64,000 bases of DNA from positions 1,601,452-1,665,451 of the forward strand of contig RPFO01000017.1 in NCBI GenBank assembly GCA_009746045.1. The letters are read 5' to 3'. This document shows positions 30,358 to 42,517 of the stretch, one piece after another (within the stretch, counting starts at the first letter, position 1; each line of letters begins with the position of its first letter). A program made the position numbers and the translations under genes. The notes under the pieces are model-generated. The model was given only the letters and a program-made list of their open reading frames with translations, was not told the origin of the DNA and made no database searches. The stretch comes from Mesostigma viride (lineage: Eukaryota; Streptophyta; Mesostigmatophyceae; Mesostigmatales; Mesostigmataceae).

Positions 30358-31017
30358 TCAGAATGTTGACCAGGTGCTCACACGTTTGAGCCACCACTTC
30401 AGCCGAATCCCACGGGCTATCGGCTCGCGCGTCTGCGCGTCCCGTATGATATGTGACGCGTCGGTCCCCTCCCCCAGCGAGCTTGTCGCCACCCAGTGAT
30501 TATACAATCTGGTTCCACCTAAACAGATGGCCACCAGTTGGCCCAGCGTTTCACGCGCTAAGTCCAGCGCCTGAATGGTGACGTGCCCGCCCTGGTACGC
30601 AACCTCTAAACTGTAGATCAACGAAGCAATTTCGTCGCGAATAGCGACGAGGCGCTCCGTGCAGACCCGCCCTGTTTCCCCTGGCGACGTCGTCGCCCTT
30701 ATCCTCATCACCACAGGGTCGTTTGCCGACGGCCCTGCTGCGTTACCGAACACAGCGACCCAACCTCCTTCCGCAAGGCCCCTCGCAACGTAGGCGCCTG
30801 CACAAATGTAGAAGCGTTGGATGGGTGAATAGGGGTAGAATGCGTTTCGCGCGCTGGCAACTCGGGAGCTGCTTCGCGCCTGGGGATGACTCAGGTGTCT
30901 CGACCCGAGCCTCGGCCGACATGAAAACCTTGCAAACAGAAATGCAATAGTACGAGTTAGCGAGCAGCCAGAACTGTGAGTTCCTGGTCTCTCACGCCAC
31001 ACAACGGGATGAGCCAA
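30358..31017 (-). other. Open frame of 219 codons running from the 5' LTR into the leader region
   Basis: The frame opens inside LTR 3 and continues to 30358, upstream of gag. From about residue 60 it reads like protein (YICAGAYVARGLAEGGWVAV, LIYSLEVAYQGGHVTIQALD). It could be an additional element protein or the N-terminus of a longer Gag polyprotein; a distant RNase H-like fold is possible but not supported by clear catalytic residues. It begins with LTR sequence, so its first 40 codons are doubtful. The region 29260-30357 between it and gag holds no further clear domain. Confidence 0.3.
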
Positions 31018-31602
31018 AGTTGCAAAGGCAGCAACCTTTTAACCCGTGCACCAAGCCACGACCACGGTGAGCGGTTCCACGTCCAATGTGGGAGCCTCGG
31101 TTCGTGCTTGCCAAGATAGCTGGTCATCCCCCATGACCAAGCTATATCCTTTGCGTTGTTCCTCGTTCCCATCGGCGTGACGAGGCACGTGCAGGCAGGC
31201 AAGCAAATCCTCAACGTCCACTGGCATCAGTGCAGAGCCAGGACGAACTGGATTTGCCTAGACTCTGCAACCTAGGAAGTACAGGACCTGTCACAAGCCT
31301 GCAAGGCCTAGTATCCTTGCAGACCTGTGCCAGTCCTGTTTTCCACCAGCCACAGGCTGCTGCTCCTCTGGTCTACGTGGACCACAGTCACGTGATAGTC
31401 AGGCTAAGCCTGTGCAGGCACGGCCTGCCACGTGTCCTGTCCACTATACCAGAGGACTGTACCCTAGTCGGCCACGGACGGCTAGGACTTCGGGACCTCA
31501 TATCTTTCTCGTCCCTTGTCTGTTTCAGGCGGTCAGCACGGCGTTGGAAAGGTCTTTCCAAACTGCATCCACTTAGCATATTGGTTGCCCAAAATGCTAA
31601 CT
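30955..31602 (-). repeat. LTR 3 (5' LTR)
   Basis: 648 bp, followed outward by the target duplication AAAGC (31603-31607). Carries variants not shared with LTRs 1 and 2 (GGGATGAGCC, GAGCGGTTCC, CCTTTTAACC). Confidence 0.9.
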
Positions 31603-32206
31603 AAAGCTTCACCCATTCTGCCTCCTTACGCGCTCTCCTCCCCGGATTTTCCTCATCCAGGTCATAAGGAGTATGGCAGAACCAGAAAATGCTCCTTAAC
31701 CCCCATAGTGCATAGTTATCGTACAAGTCATCCATTTCCTTTCCCAATTGGCGTAAGCGAGCTGTCCACCCCCTTCCATTCCTCTCCAACACACGTCTCC
31801 TCTCCTCAGCACGCTGGGACCTGAACAACCCTCCCATCGTCCTTGCTCGTGCATGTCCCTCTGGTGGTGGCTGGCGTCCTAACACCACCTCAACTTCTTC
31901 ACAATATACCATAAAATACATTCCCCTTGTAAGGATTGTGTAGGGGGTGATATCAAAGTTTGCACACGTCACTTGCTCGCCATACAATTCTCGGAAAAGA
32001 GAATCAGTTATTAATGCACGAGGACCATTCCCGAATTTGTCCACTAACCCAGAAATTAACTTAAAGCTGAATTGGGGTTCAAACCTCCCCGACACCGCTT
32101 CCCTAGCCCCTCTACAAACAGCTTCAAAGCGGGCTACGTCGGGCGCCTCCATATAAGCTGCGACTTCGGTCCAAAGTTCCCACGGCAGTGAGATATCCCC
32201 TTCCAT
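31603..32206 (-). pseudogene. F-box gene B, 5' fragment
   Basis: Start taken at the ATG at 32204-32206 (MEGDISLPWELW); an earlier ATG at 32248 adds 14 residues. The F-box is at the N-terminus: ISLPWELWTEVAAYMEAPDVA, then FEAVCRGAREAV. The body contains FELYGEQ-like and RGMYFMVYCEEVEVVL segments and a region matching F-box gene A (NYALWGLRSIFWF against EYIWGLKSMLYF). The frame reaches KL and then a TAG formed by the LTR edge. Joined to 21085-21388 it would encode about 300 residues. A palindrome (32330) lies upstream. It was a full-length gene until the retrotransposon arrived. Confidence 0.75.
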
Positions 32207-32327
32207 TATCGGCCCCGACGTCCAACTTGTCCCCTCTGCACATAACATACATCGACGTCCATCCCTAAAAAAAAATGAGGTTTTGTCGGAAAGAAAATAT
32301 GCAAACGTGAGGCGAGGTTTCCAATCC

Positions 32328-32342
32328 CTAACGGCCGTTGGG
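32328..32342. repeat. Palindrome (TAACGGCCGTTGG variant edge)
   Basis: Core AACGGCCGTT at 32330, about 120 bp upstream of the chosen start of F-box gene B. Confidence 0.8.
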
Positions 32343-32390
32343 TCACTAATTGTTGTTTAACCCACTACAGTCGCATGAGAGAAAACGAAA

Positions 32391-32526
32391 GTCAATTTTA
32401 TTCCAATTTCAAAGTGAAAGGAGAATTCACTATTACACCATTTTACAACACAAATCAGGTCAATTTTATTCCAATTTCAAAGTAAAAAGAGAATTCACCA
32501 TTACACCATTTTACAACACAAATCAG
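32391..32526. repeat. Two tandem copies of a 68-bp AT-rich unit
   Basis: Begins TCAATTTTATTCCAATTTCAAAG at 32391 and again at 32459. It lies in the gap between two minus-strand genes; no coding potential. Confidence 0.85.
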
Positions 32527-32610
32527 GACTTCATACACAAATTTCAAACCCAAAATGCGTCCAGTTATCCAACCTCAAAAGCAAATTATTACTCTACATT
32601 TCCAGTTTTT

Positions 32611-33372
32611 CTATGAGGCAGAACCGTCGTAGAAGATTAAGGAGAAGTCGACCTCAGAGAAGTCGACCTCAGTTCCATCCAGTATGGTCGTCCTGTTTAC
32701 CCCCCTTATCACCCCTGCCAGCCCCTCCCTTGCTTGCCTCAGACGTTCGCATCTATCCTTATGCCTACTCCAGTCAGCACGCTGGCACTCCTCACTGCAA
32801 TATCTGGCATCCCTACATCCTCTACACCACTTCTGAGGGCCTGTTTCGCACCCACACCCCTCCTTGGAGCACTTTCGCATACCACGCATGCGATCCCCAT
32901 CCCTCACGATCGGGTCAGAGAGCAAGAAAAAGTTCATGTTGAGGGGTACTTCTGCCCCTACACACGCATCAGCCCTCACGCGCAGAGAATGCGTAACATT
33001 TGGGTAAAATGCGCGCCCGTAGGTGCACCCAAGCTGAGCCCCTTCCTCTTCCCCCAACTCTATCTTTGGCCCCTTTGTAATGAACGACACCAAAAGGCGG
33101 AACTCCCTCCTTGGGTCTATTGGCACTCTTAGATCCATCTGTGGTATGAAAAAACCCTCTTGAATACAGAAGTTCATATCAGCTAGCTGGGCAAACATAG
33201 CCCTCTCCATTTGGCTGAACGAATCAAACGCCAATAAAACGGCCAAGTGGCGGCCTGTCCTCTCCTGCGCGACACGAACTTCCTCGAATATGACACGCGA
33301 CAGAAAGCGAACTTGTTTGTAAACGTTTTGAAGGACGCTTCCGTAGACTTCATTCACGATCTCGGACTCCAT
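32611..33372 (-). CDS. MYND zinc-finger protein, 253 aa
   Basis: Start taken at the ATG at 33370-33372 (MESEIVNEVYG); an upstream in-frame ATG at 33396 adds eight residues. The N-terminal domain (1-155) contains RHLAVLLAFDSFSQ (41-54) and REFRLLVSFITK (89-100), both conserved in the frameshifted paralogue at 14150-14880. Residues 168-208 form a MYND finger: CSKEGCGC, WCRGCRDARYC, SEECQRADWSRHKDRC, with the C-C, C-C, C-C, H-C ligand set. MYND fingers bind short proline-containing peptides and act in chromatin and signalling proteins. The pairing of this N-terminal domain with a C-terminal MYND finger defines a local family. The intact frame shows at least one functional-looking copy. Confidence 0.75.
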   Translation of the reverse strand: MESEIVNEVYGSVLQNVYKQVRFLSRVIFEEVRVAQERTGRHLAVLLAFDSFSQMERAMFAQLADMNFCIQEGFFIPQMDLRVPIDPRREFRLLVSFITKGPKIELGEEEGAQLGCTYGRAFYPNVTHSLRVRADACVGAEVPLNMNFFLLSDPIVRDGDRMRGMRKCSKEGCGCETGPQKWCRGCRDARYCSEECQRADWSRHKDRCERLRQAREGLAGVIRGVNRTTILDGTEVDFSEVDFSLIFYDGSAS

Positions 33373-33548
33373 CTTTTTCAGGGAAAAAACGAACAATTTA
33401 CATCCCGGCCAAAAAAACGCGTTTTCCCATTAGTCTGTTTGCCTAATTTATTGTAATCATTCATTTTTAAAACAGTCAGGTCCTTCACAACCTCTGAGAA
33501 AATGATTTCATTAAATGGCATATACATTTAAAAACATCTTAGGTCGCA

Positions 33549-33803
33549 CTACTTTTTGCGTTTCAGTTTACGTTTGTTTCCCGGTTGAATAAAGTTGACA
33601 CCATCCCCTTCATCGTCGGAAATTAAGGCCGGCATTTCGTCCACTTCAGCTTGTACATCATCTTTTTTCATCACAACCATGGCTGGAATTGAATCCCAAA
33701 ATTTCTCAATCGCTCTAACAACTTCGGCTGGCAGTTTTTTGGCCCCCCGTTCAACTGCCTCTCTCTCCTGGTTCGACACCGAAACGTCCTTGTCTTTCTC
33801 CAT
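33549..33803 (-). CDS. Small acidic protein with basic C-terminal tail, 84 aa
   Basis: I start at the ATG at 33803 (MEKDKDVSVSNQ) instead of the in-frame one at 33839, which adds Cys/Phe-rich residues. The protein is acidic in the middle (DEMPALISDDEGDG) and ends NKRKLKRKK, a typical nuclear localisation signal. A helical stretch (LPAEVVRAIEKFWDSIPAMVV) may be an interaction helix. A palindrome (33922) is 120 bp upstream. No family recognised. Confidence 0.45.
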   Translation of the reverse strand: MEKDKDVSVSNQEREAVERGAKKLPAEVVRAIEKFWDSIPAMVVMKKDDVQAEVDEMPALISDDEGDGVNFIQPGNKRKLKRKK

Positions 33804-33921
33804 TGAAAAAAAACTGCACGTGAAGCACAACTGGCACAACCAATGTAAGTAAACCTAGTACCTTCAGACAGTAAAGGGGCGGATTAATTCATCAGCCGGA
33901 GTAAAATTTTATTTTACAACG

Positions 33922-34322
33922 CCAACGGCCGTTGGCATTACAGCAATGAAGTTAGGAGAGATAAAAACGTCGTAATGCAACGGCTGATAAAACTGGCGTA
34001 TAATAAATAACGCAAAAAAAAATTGGCAAGACAAACTTTTTTTTGGAGGTCCAACGGCCGTTGGCATCACGTAAATCACAACAGCAATGATGGAAACTGA
34101 TTTTGCAAGTCCAACGGCCGTTGGCATCAAGAAAATCAGAAGAGGGAGCGACTGCCCAAAAAACGCATAATAATAAAACAAGTACCTTGCAGGTGGTTGA
34201 CAGACGCGAATCTTGTGTGGCGACGTGGAATCTGCAAGGAATGCGCAAAAACGTTGCAATCAGAATTACAAGGATTACATATTTTCCACATTTAGTTTTT
34301 CAGGTCCAACGGCCGTTGGCAT
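33922..34322. repeat. Four palindrome copies in a gene-free stretch
   Basis: Cores at about 33924, 34053, 34113 and 34308. The rest of 33804-34388 holds no recognisable gene. Confidence 0.85.
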
Positions 34323-34388
34323 GGAATAAATAAGAATACCACTACATGCGTGTGAGAAAATTGTGCCGGGTGACAGAATTAAATCCAA

Positions 34389-34818
34389 GTTGCCCAGCAG
34401 GTGGGAGGGAGGGAAAAGGAGTGATCAATGAAATGCCCCCCCTCGGAGGGAGGGAGGAAGGGAGGGAGGGAGGTAGGGAGGGAGGGAGGGAGGGAAGGAG
34501 GGAGGTAGGGAAGGAGGGAAGGAGGGAAGGAGGGAGGCAGGGAGGGAGGGAGGGAGGCAGGGAGGGAGGGAGGGAGGGAGGGAAGGAGGGAAGGAGGGAA
34601 GGAGGGAAGAAGGGAAGGAGGAAGGAGGGAAGGAGGGAAGGAGGGAAGGAGGTAAGGAGGCAAGGAGGGAAGGAGGGAAGGAGGGAAGGAGGGAAAGAAG
34701 GAGGGAAGGAGGGAAGGAGGGAAGGAGGGAAGGAGGGAAGGAGGGAAGGAGGGAAGGAGGGAAGGAGGGAAGGAGGGAAGGAGGGAAGGAGGGAAAGAAG
34801 GAGGGAAGGAGGGAAGGA
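34389..34818. repeat. GGGA / GGAAG purine microsatellite
   Basis: About 430 bp of GGGAGGGAGG and GGAAGGAGGGAA words on the plus strand. Frames of 94-187 codons (PSFPPSLL on the minus strand) exist only because the repeat lacks stops. Confidence 0.9.
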
Positions 34819-37800
34819 TAAATACCTAGGGGGGGTGCTGGCATGCATAAATACATGTGGGGGGTGCTGGCATGCATAAATACCTGGGGGGGTGCTGGCA
34901 TGCATAAATACCTAGGGGGGGTGCTGGCATGCATAAATACCTAGGGGGGGGCTGGCATGCATAAATACCTAAGGGGGGTGCTGGCATGCATAAATACCTA
35001 GGGGGGGTGCTGGCATGCATAAATACCTAGGGGGGTGCTGGCATGCATAAATACCTAGGGGGGGGCTGGCATGCATAAATACCTAGGGGGGTGCTGGCAT
35101 GCATAAATACCTAGGGGGGTCGCTGGCATGCATAAATACCTAGGGGGGGTGCTGGCAAGCATAAATACCGAGGGGGGGGCTGGCATGCATAAATACCTAG
35201 GGGGGTGCTGGCATGCATAAATACCTAGGGGGGTCGCTGGCATGCATAAATACCTAGGGGGGTGCTGGCATGCATAAATACCTAGGGGGGGGCTGGCATG
35301 CATAAATACGTCGGGTGGGGTGCTGGCATGCATAAATACGTCGGGTGGGGTGCTGGCATGCATAAATACCTAGGGGGGGGCTGGCATGCATATTTACCTA
35401 GGGGGGTGCTGGCATGCATAAATACCTAGGGGGGGTGCTGGCATGCATAAATACCTAGGGGGGGGGCTGGCATGCATTAATACCTAGGGGGGGTGCTGGC
35501 ATGCATAAATACCTAGGGGGGTGCTGGCATGCATAAATACATGTGGGGGGTGCTGGCATGCATAAATACCTAGGGGGGGCTGGCATGCATAAATACCTAG
35601 GGGGGGTGCTGGCATGCATAAATACCTAGGGGGGGTGCTGGCATGCATAAATACCTAGGGGGGGGCTGGCATGCATAAATACCTAGGGGGGGTGCTGGCA
35701 TGCATAAATACCTAGGGGGGGTGCTGGCATGCATAAATACCTAGGGGGGGGCTGGCATGCATAAATACCTAGGGGGGGGGCTGGCATGCATAAATACCTA
35801 GGGGGGGTGCTGGCATGCATTAATACCTAGGGGGGGTGCTGGCATGCATAAATACCTAGGGGGGGTGCTGGCATGCATAAATATCTAGGGGGGGGGCTGG
35901 CATGCATAAATACCTAGGGGGGGTGCTGGCATGCATAAATACCTAGGGGGGGTGCTGGCATGCATAAATACCTAGGGTGGGTGCTGGCATGCATAAATAC
36001 CTAGGGGGGTGCTGGCATGCATAAATACCTAGGGGGGTGCTGGCATGCATAAATACCTAGGGGGGGGCTGGCATGCATAAATACGTCGGGTGGGTGCTGG
36101 CATGCATAAATACCTAGGGGGGGGCTGGCATGCATAAATACCTAGGGGGGGTGCTGGCATGCATAAATACCTAGGGGGGTGCTGGCATGCATAAATACCT
36201 AGGGGGGGGCTGGCATGCATATACCTAGGGGGGGTGCTGGCATGCATAAATACCTAGGGGGGGTGCTGGCATGCATAAATACCTAGGGGGGGGCTGGCAT
36301 GCATAAATACCTAGGGGGGGTGCTGGCATGCATAAATACCTAGGGGGGTGCTGGCATGCATAAATACATGGGGGGGTGCTGGCATGCATAAATACCTAGG
36401 GGGGTCGCTGGCATGCATAAATACCTAGGGGGGGTGCTGGCATGCATAAATACCTAGGGGGGGGGCTGGCATGCATAAATACCTAGGGGGGGTGCTGGCA
36501 TGCATAAATACCTAGGGGGGTGCTGGCATGCATAAATACCTAGGGGGGGTGCTGGCATGCATAAATACCGAGGGGGGGGCTGGCATGCATAAATACCTAG
36601 GGGGGGGCTGGCATGCATAAATACCTAGGGGGGGTGCTGGCATGCATAAATACCTAGGGGGGGTGCTGGCATGCATAAATACCTAGGGGGGGGCTGGCAT
36701 GCATAAATATCTAGGGGGGGGCTGGCATGCATAAATACCTAGGGGGGGTGCTGGCATGCATAAATACCTAGGGGGGGTGCTGGCATGCATAAATACCTAG
36801 GGTGGGTGCTGGCATGCATAAATACCTAGGGTGGGGTGCTGGCATGCATAAATACCTAGGGGGGTGCTGGCATGCATAAATACCTAGGGGGGGGCTGGCA
36901 TGCATAAATACGTCGGGTGGGGTGCTGGCATGCATAAATACCTAGGGGGGGGCTGGCATGCATAAATACCTAGGGGGGTGCTGGCATGCATAAATACCTA
37001 GGGGGGTGCTGGCATGCATAAATACCTAGGGGGGGTGCTGGCATGAATAAATACCTAGGGGGGGGGCTGGCATGCATAAATACCTAGGGGGGGTGCTGGC
37101 ATGCATAAATACCTAGGGGGGGGCTGGCATGCATAAATACCTAGGGGGGTGCTGGCATGCATAAATACCTAGGGGGGTGCTGGCATGCATAAATACCTAG
37201 GGGGGTGCTGGCATGCATAAATACCTAGGGGGGGTGCTGGCATGCATAAATACCTAGGGGGGGTGCTGGCATGCATAAATACCTAGGGGGGGGCTGGCAT
37301 GCATAAATACCTAGGGGGGGGCTGGCATGCATAAATACCTAGGGGGGGTGCTGGCATGCATAAATACCTAGGGGGGGTGCTGGCAAGCATAAATACCGAG
37401 GGGGGGGGCTGGCATGCATAAATACCTAGGGGGGGTGCTGGCATGCATAAATACCTAGGGGGGGGCTGGCAAGCATAAATACCGAGGGGGGGGCTGGCAT
37501 GCATAAATACCTAGGGGGGGTGCTGGCATGCATAAATACGTCGGTGGGGTGCTGGCATGCATAAATACCTAGGGGGGGTGCTGGCATGCATAAATACCTA
37601 GGGGGGGGCTGGCAAGCATAAATACCGAGGGGGGGCTGGCATGCATAAATACCTAGGGGGGGTGCTGGCATGCATAAATACCTAGGGGGGTGCTGGCATG
37701 CATAAATACCTAGGGGGGGTGCTGGCATGCATAAATACCTAGGGGTGGGTGCTGGCATGCATAAATACCTAGGGGGGGGCTGGCATGCATAAATACCTAG

Positions 37801-38151
37801 GGGGGGTGCTGGCATGCATAAATACCTAGGGGGGGTGCTGGCATGCATAAATACCTAGGGGGGGGGCTGGCAAGCATAAATACCGAGGGGGGGGCTGGCA
37901 TGCATAAATACCTAGGGGGGTGCTGGCATGCATAAATACCTAGGGGGGGTGCTGGCATGCATAAATACGTCGGGGGGGTGCTGGCATGCATAAATACCTA
38001 GGGGGGTGCTGGCATGCATAAATACCTAGGGGGGGCTGGCATGCATAAATACGTCGGGTGGGGTGCTGGCATGCATAAATACCTAGGGGGGGGGCTGGCA
38101 TGCATAAATACCTGGGGGGGGTGCTGGCATGCATAAATACCTAGGGGGGGT

Positions 38152-38347
38152 GCTGCCATTCGTACCTTTTTTTCTTTTTTTCTTTTTAACAGGGGCCGGC
38201 CTGGGGCAGCGGCGGCGGGTGGAAGAAAACTGATAGCGTTCCCGTTTGTGCATCCCGTGACCACCGGCCACCAAACGGAGGCACGACACCAAGGCAGATC
38301 AAGCACCAAAGGAAGCAGCAAGGACGTTGACGTTATTAACCAAGAAT
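38152..38347 (+). repeat. Embedded 195-bp segment, copy 1
   Basis: Starts TGCTGCCATTCGTACC, then a T-rich tract and TTTTTAACAG, then GGGCCGGCCTGGGGCAGCGG, and ends ATTAACCAAGAATGGG. The tract plus AACAG looks like a splice acceptor. Embedded between ordinary satellite units. Confidence 0.85.
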
Positions 38348-40908
38348 GGGGGTGCTGGCATGCATAAATACCTAGGGGGGTGCTGGCATGCATAAATACC
38401 TAGGGGGGTGCTGGCATGCATAAATACCTAGGGGGGTGCTGGCATGCATAAATACCTAGGGGGTGCTGGCATGCATAAATACCTAGGGGGGGGCTGGCAT
38501 GCATAAATACCTAGGGGGGTGCTGGCATGCATAAATACCTAGGGGGGTGCTGGCATGCATAAATACCTAGGGGGGGGCTGGCATGCATAAATACGTCGGG
38601 TGGGGTGCTGGCATGCATAAATACCTAGGGGGGGGGCTGGCATGCATAAATACCTAGGGGGGGTGCTGGCATGCATAAATACCTAGGGGGGTGCTGGCAT
38701 GCATAAATACCTAGGGTGGGGTGCTGGCATGCATAAATACCTAGGGTGGGGTGCTGGCATGCATAAATACCTAGGGGGGTGCTGGCATGCATAAATACCT
38801 AGGGGGGGGCTGGCATGCATAAATACGTCGGGGGGGTGCTGGCATGCATAAATACCTAGGGGGGGGGCTGGCATGCATAAATACCTAGGGGGGGTGCTGG
38901 CATGCATAAATACCTAGGGGGGGTGCTGGCATGCATAAATACCTAGGGGGGGGGCTGGCATGCATATTTACCTAGGGGGGTGCTGGCATGCATAAATACC
39001 TAGGGGGGGTGCTGGCATGCATAAATACCTAGGGGGGGGGCTGGCATGCATTAATACCTAGGGGGGTGCTGGCATGCATAAATACCTAGGGGGTGCTGGC
39101 ATGCATAAATACATGTGGGGGTGCTGGCATGCATAAATACCTAGGGGGGGTCGCTGGCATGCATAAATACCTAGGGGGGGTGCTGGCATGCATAAATACC
39201 TAGGGGGGGGCTGGCATGCATAAATACCTATAGGGGGGGTGCTGGCATGCATAAATACCTAGGGGGGTGCTGGCATGCATAAATACCTAGGGGGGGTGCT
39301 GGCATGCATAAATACCGAGGGGGGGGGCTGGCATGCATAAATACCTAGGGGGGGGCTGGCATGCATAAATACCTAGGGGGGGTGCTGGCATGCATAAATA
39401 CCTAGGGTGGGTGCTGGCATGCATAAATACCTAGGGGGGGGCTGGCATGCATAAATATCTAGGGGGGGGCTGGCATGCATAAATACCTAGGGGGGGTGCT
39501 GGCATGCATAAATACCTAGGGGGGGTGCTGGCATGCATAAATACCTAGGGTGGGGTGCTGGCATGCATAAATACCTAGGGTGGGGTGCTGGCATGCATAA
39601 ATACCTAGGGGGGTGCTGGCATGCATAAATACCTAGGGGGGGGCTGGCATGCATAAATACGTCGGGTGGGGTGCTGGCATGCATAAATACCTAGGGGGGG
39701 GCTGGCATGCATAAATACCTAGGGGGGTGCTGGCATGCATAAATACCTAGGGGGGTGCTGGCATGCATAAATACCTAGGGGGGGTGCTGGCATGAATAAA
39801 TACCTAGGGGGGGGCTGGCATGCATAAATACCTAGGGGGGTGCTGGCATGCATAAATACCTAGGGGGGGGCTGGCATGCATAAATACCTAGGGGGGTGCT
39901 GGCATGCATAAATACCTAGGGGGTGCTGGCATGCATAAATACCTAGGGGGGGTGCTGGCATGCATAAATACCTAGGGTGGGGTGCTGGCATGCATAAATA
40001 CCTAGGGGGGTGCTGGCATGCATAAATACCTAGGGGGGGGCTGGCATGCATAAATACCTAGGGGGGGGGCTGGCATGCATAAATACCTAGGGGGGGTGCT
40101 GGCATGCATAAATACCTAGGGGGGGTGCTGGCAAGCATAAATACCGAGGGGGGGGGCTGGCATGCATAAATACCTAGGGGGGTGCTGGCATGCATAAATA
40201 CCTAGGGGGGGGGCTGGCAAGCATAAATACCGAGGGGGGGGCTGGCATGCATAAATACCTAGGGGGGGTGCTGGCATGCATAAATACGTCGGGTGGGGTG
40301 CTGGCATGCATAAATACCTAGGGGGGGTGCTGGCATGCATAAATACCTAGGGGGGGGGCTGGCAAGCATAAATACCGAGGGGGGGGCTGGCATGCATAAA
40401 TACCTAGGGGGGGTGCTGGCATGCATAAATACCTAGGGGGGGTGCTGGCATGCATAAATACCTAGGGGGGTGCTGGCATGCATAAATACCTAGGGGTGGG
40501 TGCTGGCATGCATAAATACCTAGGGGGGGGGCTGGCATGCATAAATACCTAGGGGGGGTGCTGGCATGCATAAATACCTAGGGGGGTGCTGGCATGCATA
40601 AATACCTAGGGGGGGGGCTGGCAAGCATAAATACCGAGGGGGGGGGCTGGCATGCATAAATACCTAGGGGGGTGCTGGCATGCATAAATACCTAGGGGGG
40701 TGCTGGCATGCATAAATACGTCGGGTGGGGTGCTGGCATGCATAAATACCTAGGGGTGGGTGCTGGCATGCATAAATACCTAGGGGGGGGCTGGCATGCA
40801 TAAATACGTCGGGTGGGGTGCTGGCATGCATAAATACCTAGGGGGGGGGCTGGCATGCATAAATACCTGGGGGGGGGTGCTGGCATGCATAAATACCTAG
40901 GGGGGTGC

Positions 40909-41101
40909 TGCCATTCGTACCTTTTTTCTTTTTTATTTTTAACAGGGGCCGGCCTGGGGCAGCGGCGGCGGGTGGAAGAAAACTGATAGCGTTCCCGTTT
41001 GTGCATCCCGTGACCACCGGCCACCAAACGGAGGCACGACACCAAGGCAGATCAAGCACCAAAGGAAGCAGCAAGGACGTTGACGTTATTAACCAAGAAT
41101 G
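40909..41101 (+). repeat. Embedded 195-bp segment, copy 2
   Basis: Same segment as at 38152 with a slightly shorter T-rich tract. Confidence 0.85.
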
Positions 41102-41448
41102 GGGGTGCTGGCATGCATAAATACCTAGGGGGGTGCTGGCATGCATAAATACCTAGGGGGGGTGCTGGCATGCATAAATACCTAGGGGGGTTGCTGGCAT
41201 GCATAAATACCTAGGGGGGTGCTGGCATGCATAAATACCTAGGGGGGGGCTGGCATGCATAAATACCTAGGGGGGTGCTGGCATGCATAAATACCTAGGG
41301 GGGTGCTGGCATGCATAAATACCTAGGGGGGGGCTGGCATGCATAAATACGTCGGGTGGGGTGCTGGCATGCATAAATACCTAGGGGGGGGGCTGGCATG
41401 CATAAATACCTAGGGGGGGTGCTGGCATGCATAAATACCTAGGGGGGT

Positions 41449-41646
41449 GCTGCCATTCGTACCTTTTTTTCTTTTTTTATTTTTAACAGGGGGCCGGCCT
41501 GGGGCAGCGGCGGCGGGTGGAAGAAAACTGATAGCGTTCCCGTTTGTGCATCCCGTGACCACCGGCCACCAAACGGAGGCACGACACCAAGGCAGATCAA
41601 GCACCAAAGGAAGCAGCAAGGACGTTGACGTTATTAACCAAGAATG
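41449..41646 (+). repeat. Embedded 195-bp segment, copy 3
   Basis: Same segment; AACAGGGGGCC has one extra G and the 3' edge is AATGGGGTGCTGG. Confidence 0.85.
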
Positions 41647-42318
41647 GGGTGCTGGCATGCATAAATACCTAGGGGGGGTGCTGGCATGCATAAATACCTA
41701 GGGGGGGGCTGGCATGCATAAATACCTAGGGGGGTGCTGGCATGCATAAATACCTAGGGGGGGGCTGGCATGCATAAATACCTAGGGGGGGTGCTGGCAA
41801 GCATAAATACCGAGGGGGGGGGCTGGCATGCATAAATACCTAGGGGGGTGCTGGCATGCATAAATACCTAGGGGGGGGCTGGCAAGCATAAATACCGAGG
41901 GGGGGGGCTGGCATGCATAAATACCTAGGGGGGGTGCTGGCATGCATAAATACGTCGGGTGGGTGCTGGCATGCATAAATACCTAGGGGGGGTGCTGGCA
42001 TGCATAAATACCTAGGGGGGGGGCTGGCAAGCATAAATACCGAGGGGGGGGGCTGGCATGCATAAATACCTAGGGGGGGTGCTGGCATGCATAAATACCT
42101 AGGGGTGGGTGCTGGCATGCATAAATACCTAGGGGGGCCGGGTGCTGGCATGCATAAATACCTAGGGGTGGGTGCTGGCATGCATAAATACCTAGGGGGG
42201 GGCTGGCATGCATAAATACGTCGGGTGGGGTGCTGGCATGCATAAATACCTAGGGGGGGGGCTGGCATGCATAAATACCTAGGGGGGGTGCTGGCATGCA
42301 TAAATACCTAGGGGGGGT

Positions 42319-42517
42319 GCTGCCATTCGTACCTTTTTTTCTTTTTTTATTTTTAACAGGGGGCCGGCCTGGGGCAGCGGCGGCGGGTGGAAGAAAACTG
42401 ATAGCGTTCCCGTTTGTGCATCCCGTGACCACCGGCCACCAAACGGAGGCACGACACCAAGGCAGATCAAGCACCAAAGGAAGCAGCAAGGACGTTGACG
42501 TTATTAACCAAGAATGG
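42319..42517 (+). repeat. Embedded 195-bp segment, copy 4
   Basis: Nearly identical to copy 3. Copies 3 and 4 are 870 bp apart, suggesting amplification of a larger block. Confidence 0.85.

Larger units (their letters stand above)
21389..31602 (-). mobile_element. Composite Ty1/copia-type LTR retrotransposon with three LTRs inside F-box gene B
   Basis: LTR copies at 21389-22035, 23177-23821 and 30955-31602 all begin AGTTAGCGAGCAGCC and end AATGCTAACT. The outermost LTRs are flanked by AAAGC (21384-21388 and 31603-31607). Transcription runs leftwards: 5' LTR 30955-31602, gag with a CCHC knuckle near 28.4 kb, integrase and protease-like domains at 26283-27944, reverse transcriptase and RNase H at 24832-26334. 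A purine tract (AAAAGAAGAAAGGG) precedes the LTR at 23177-23821. Beyond it, a second partial internal segment (22036-23176) and a third LTR follow. The shared duplication shows the outer edges arose in one insertion; the extra unit probably came from recombination or a tandem template. Several frameshifts suggest the copy is not active. Confidence 0.9.
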
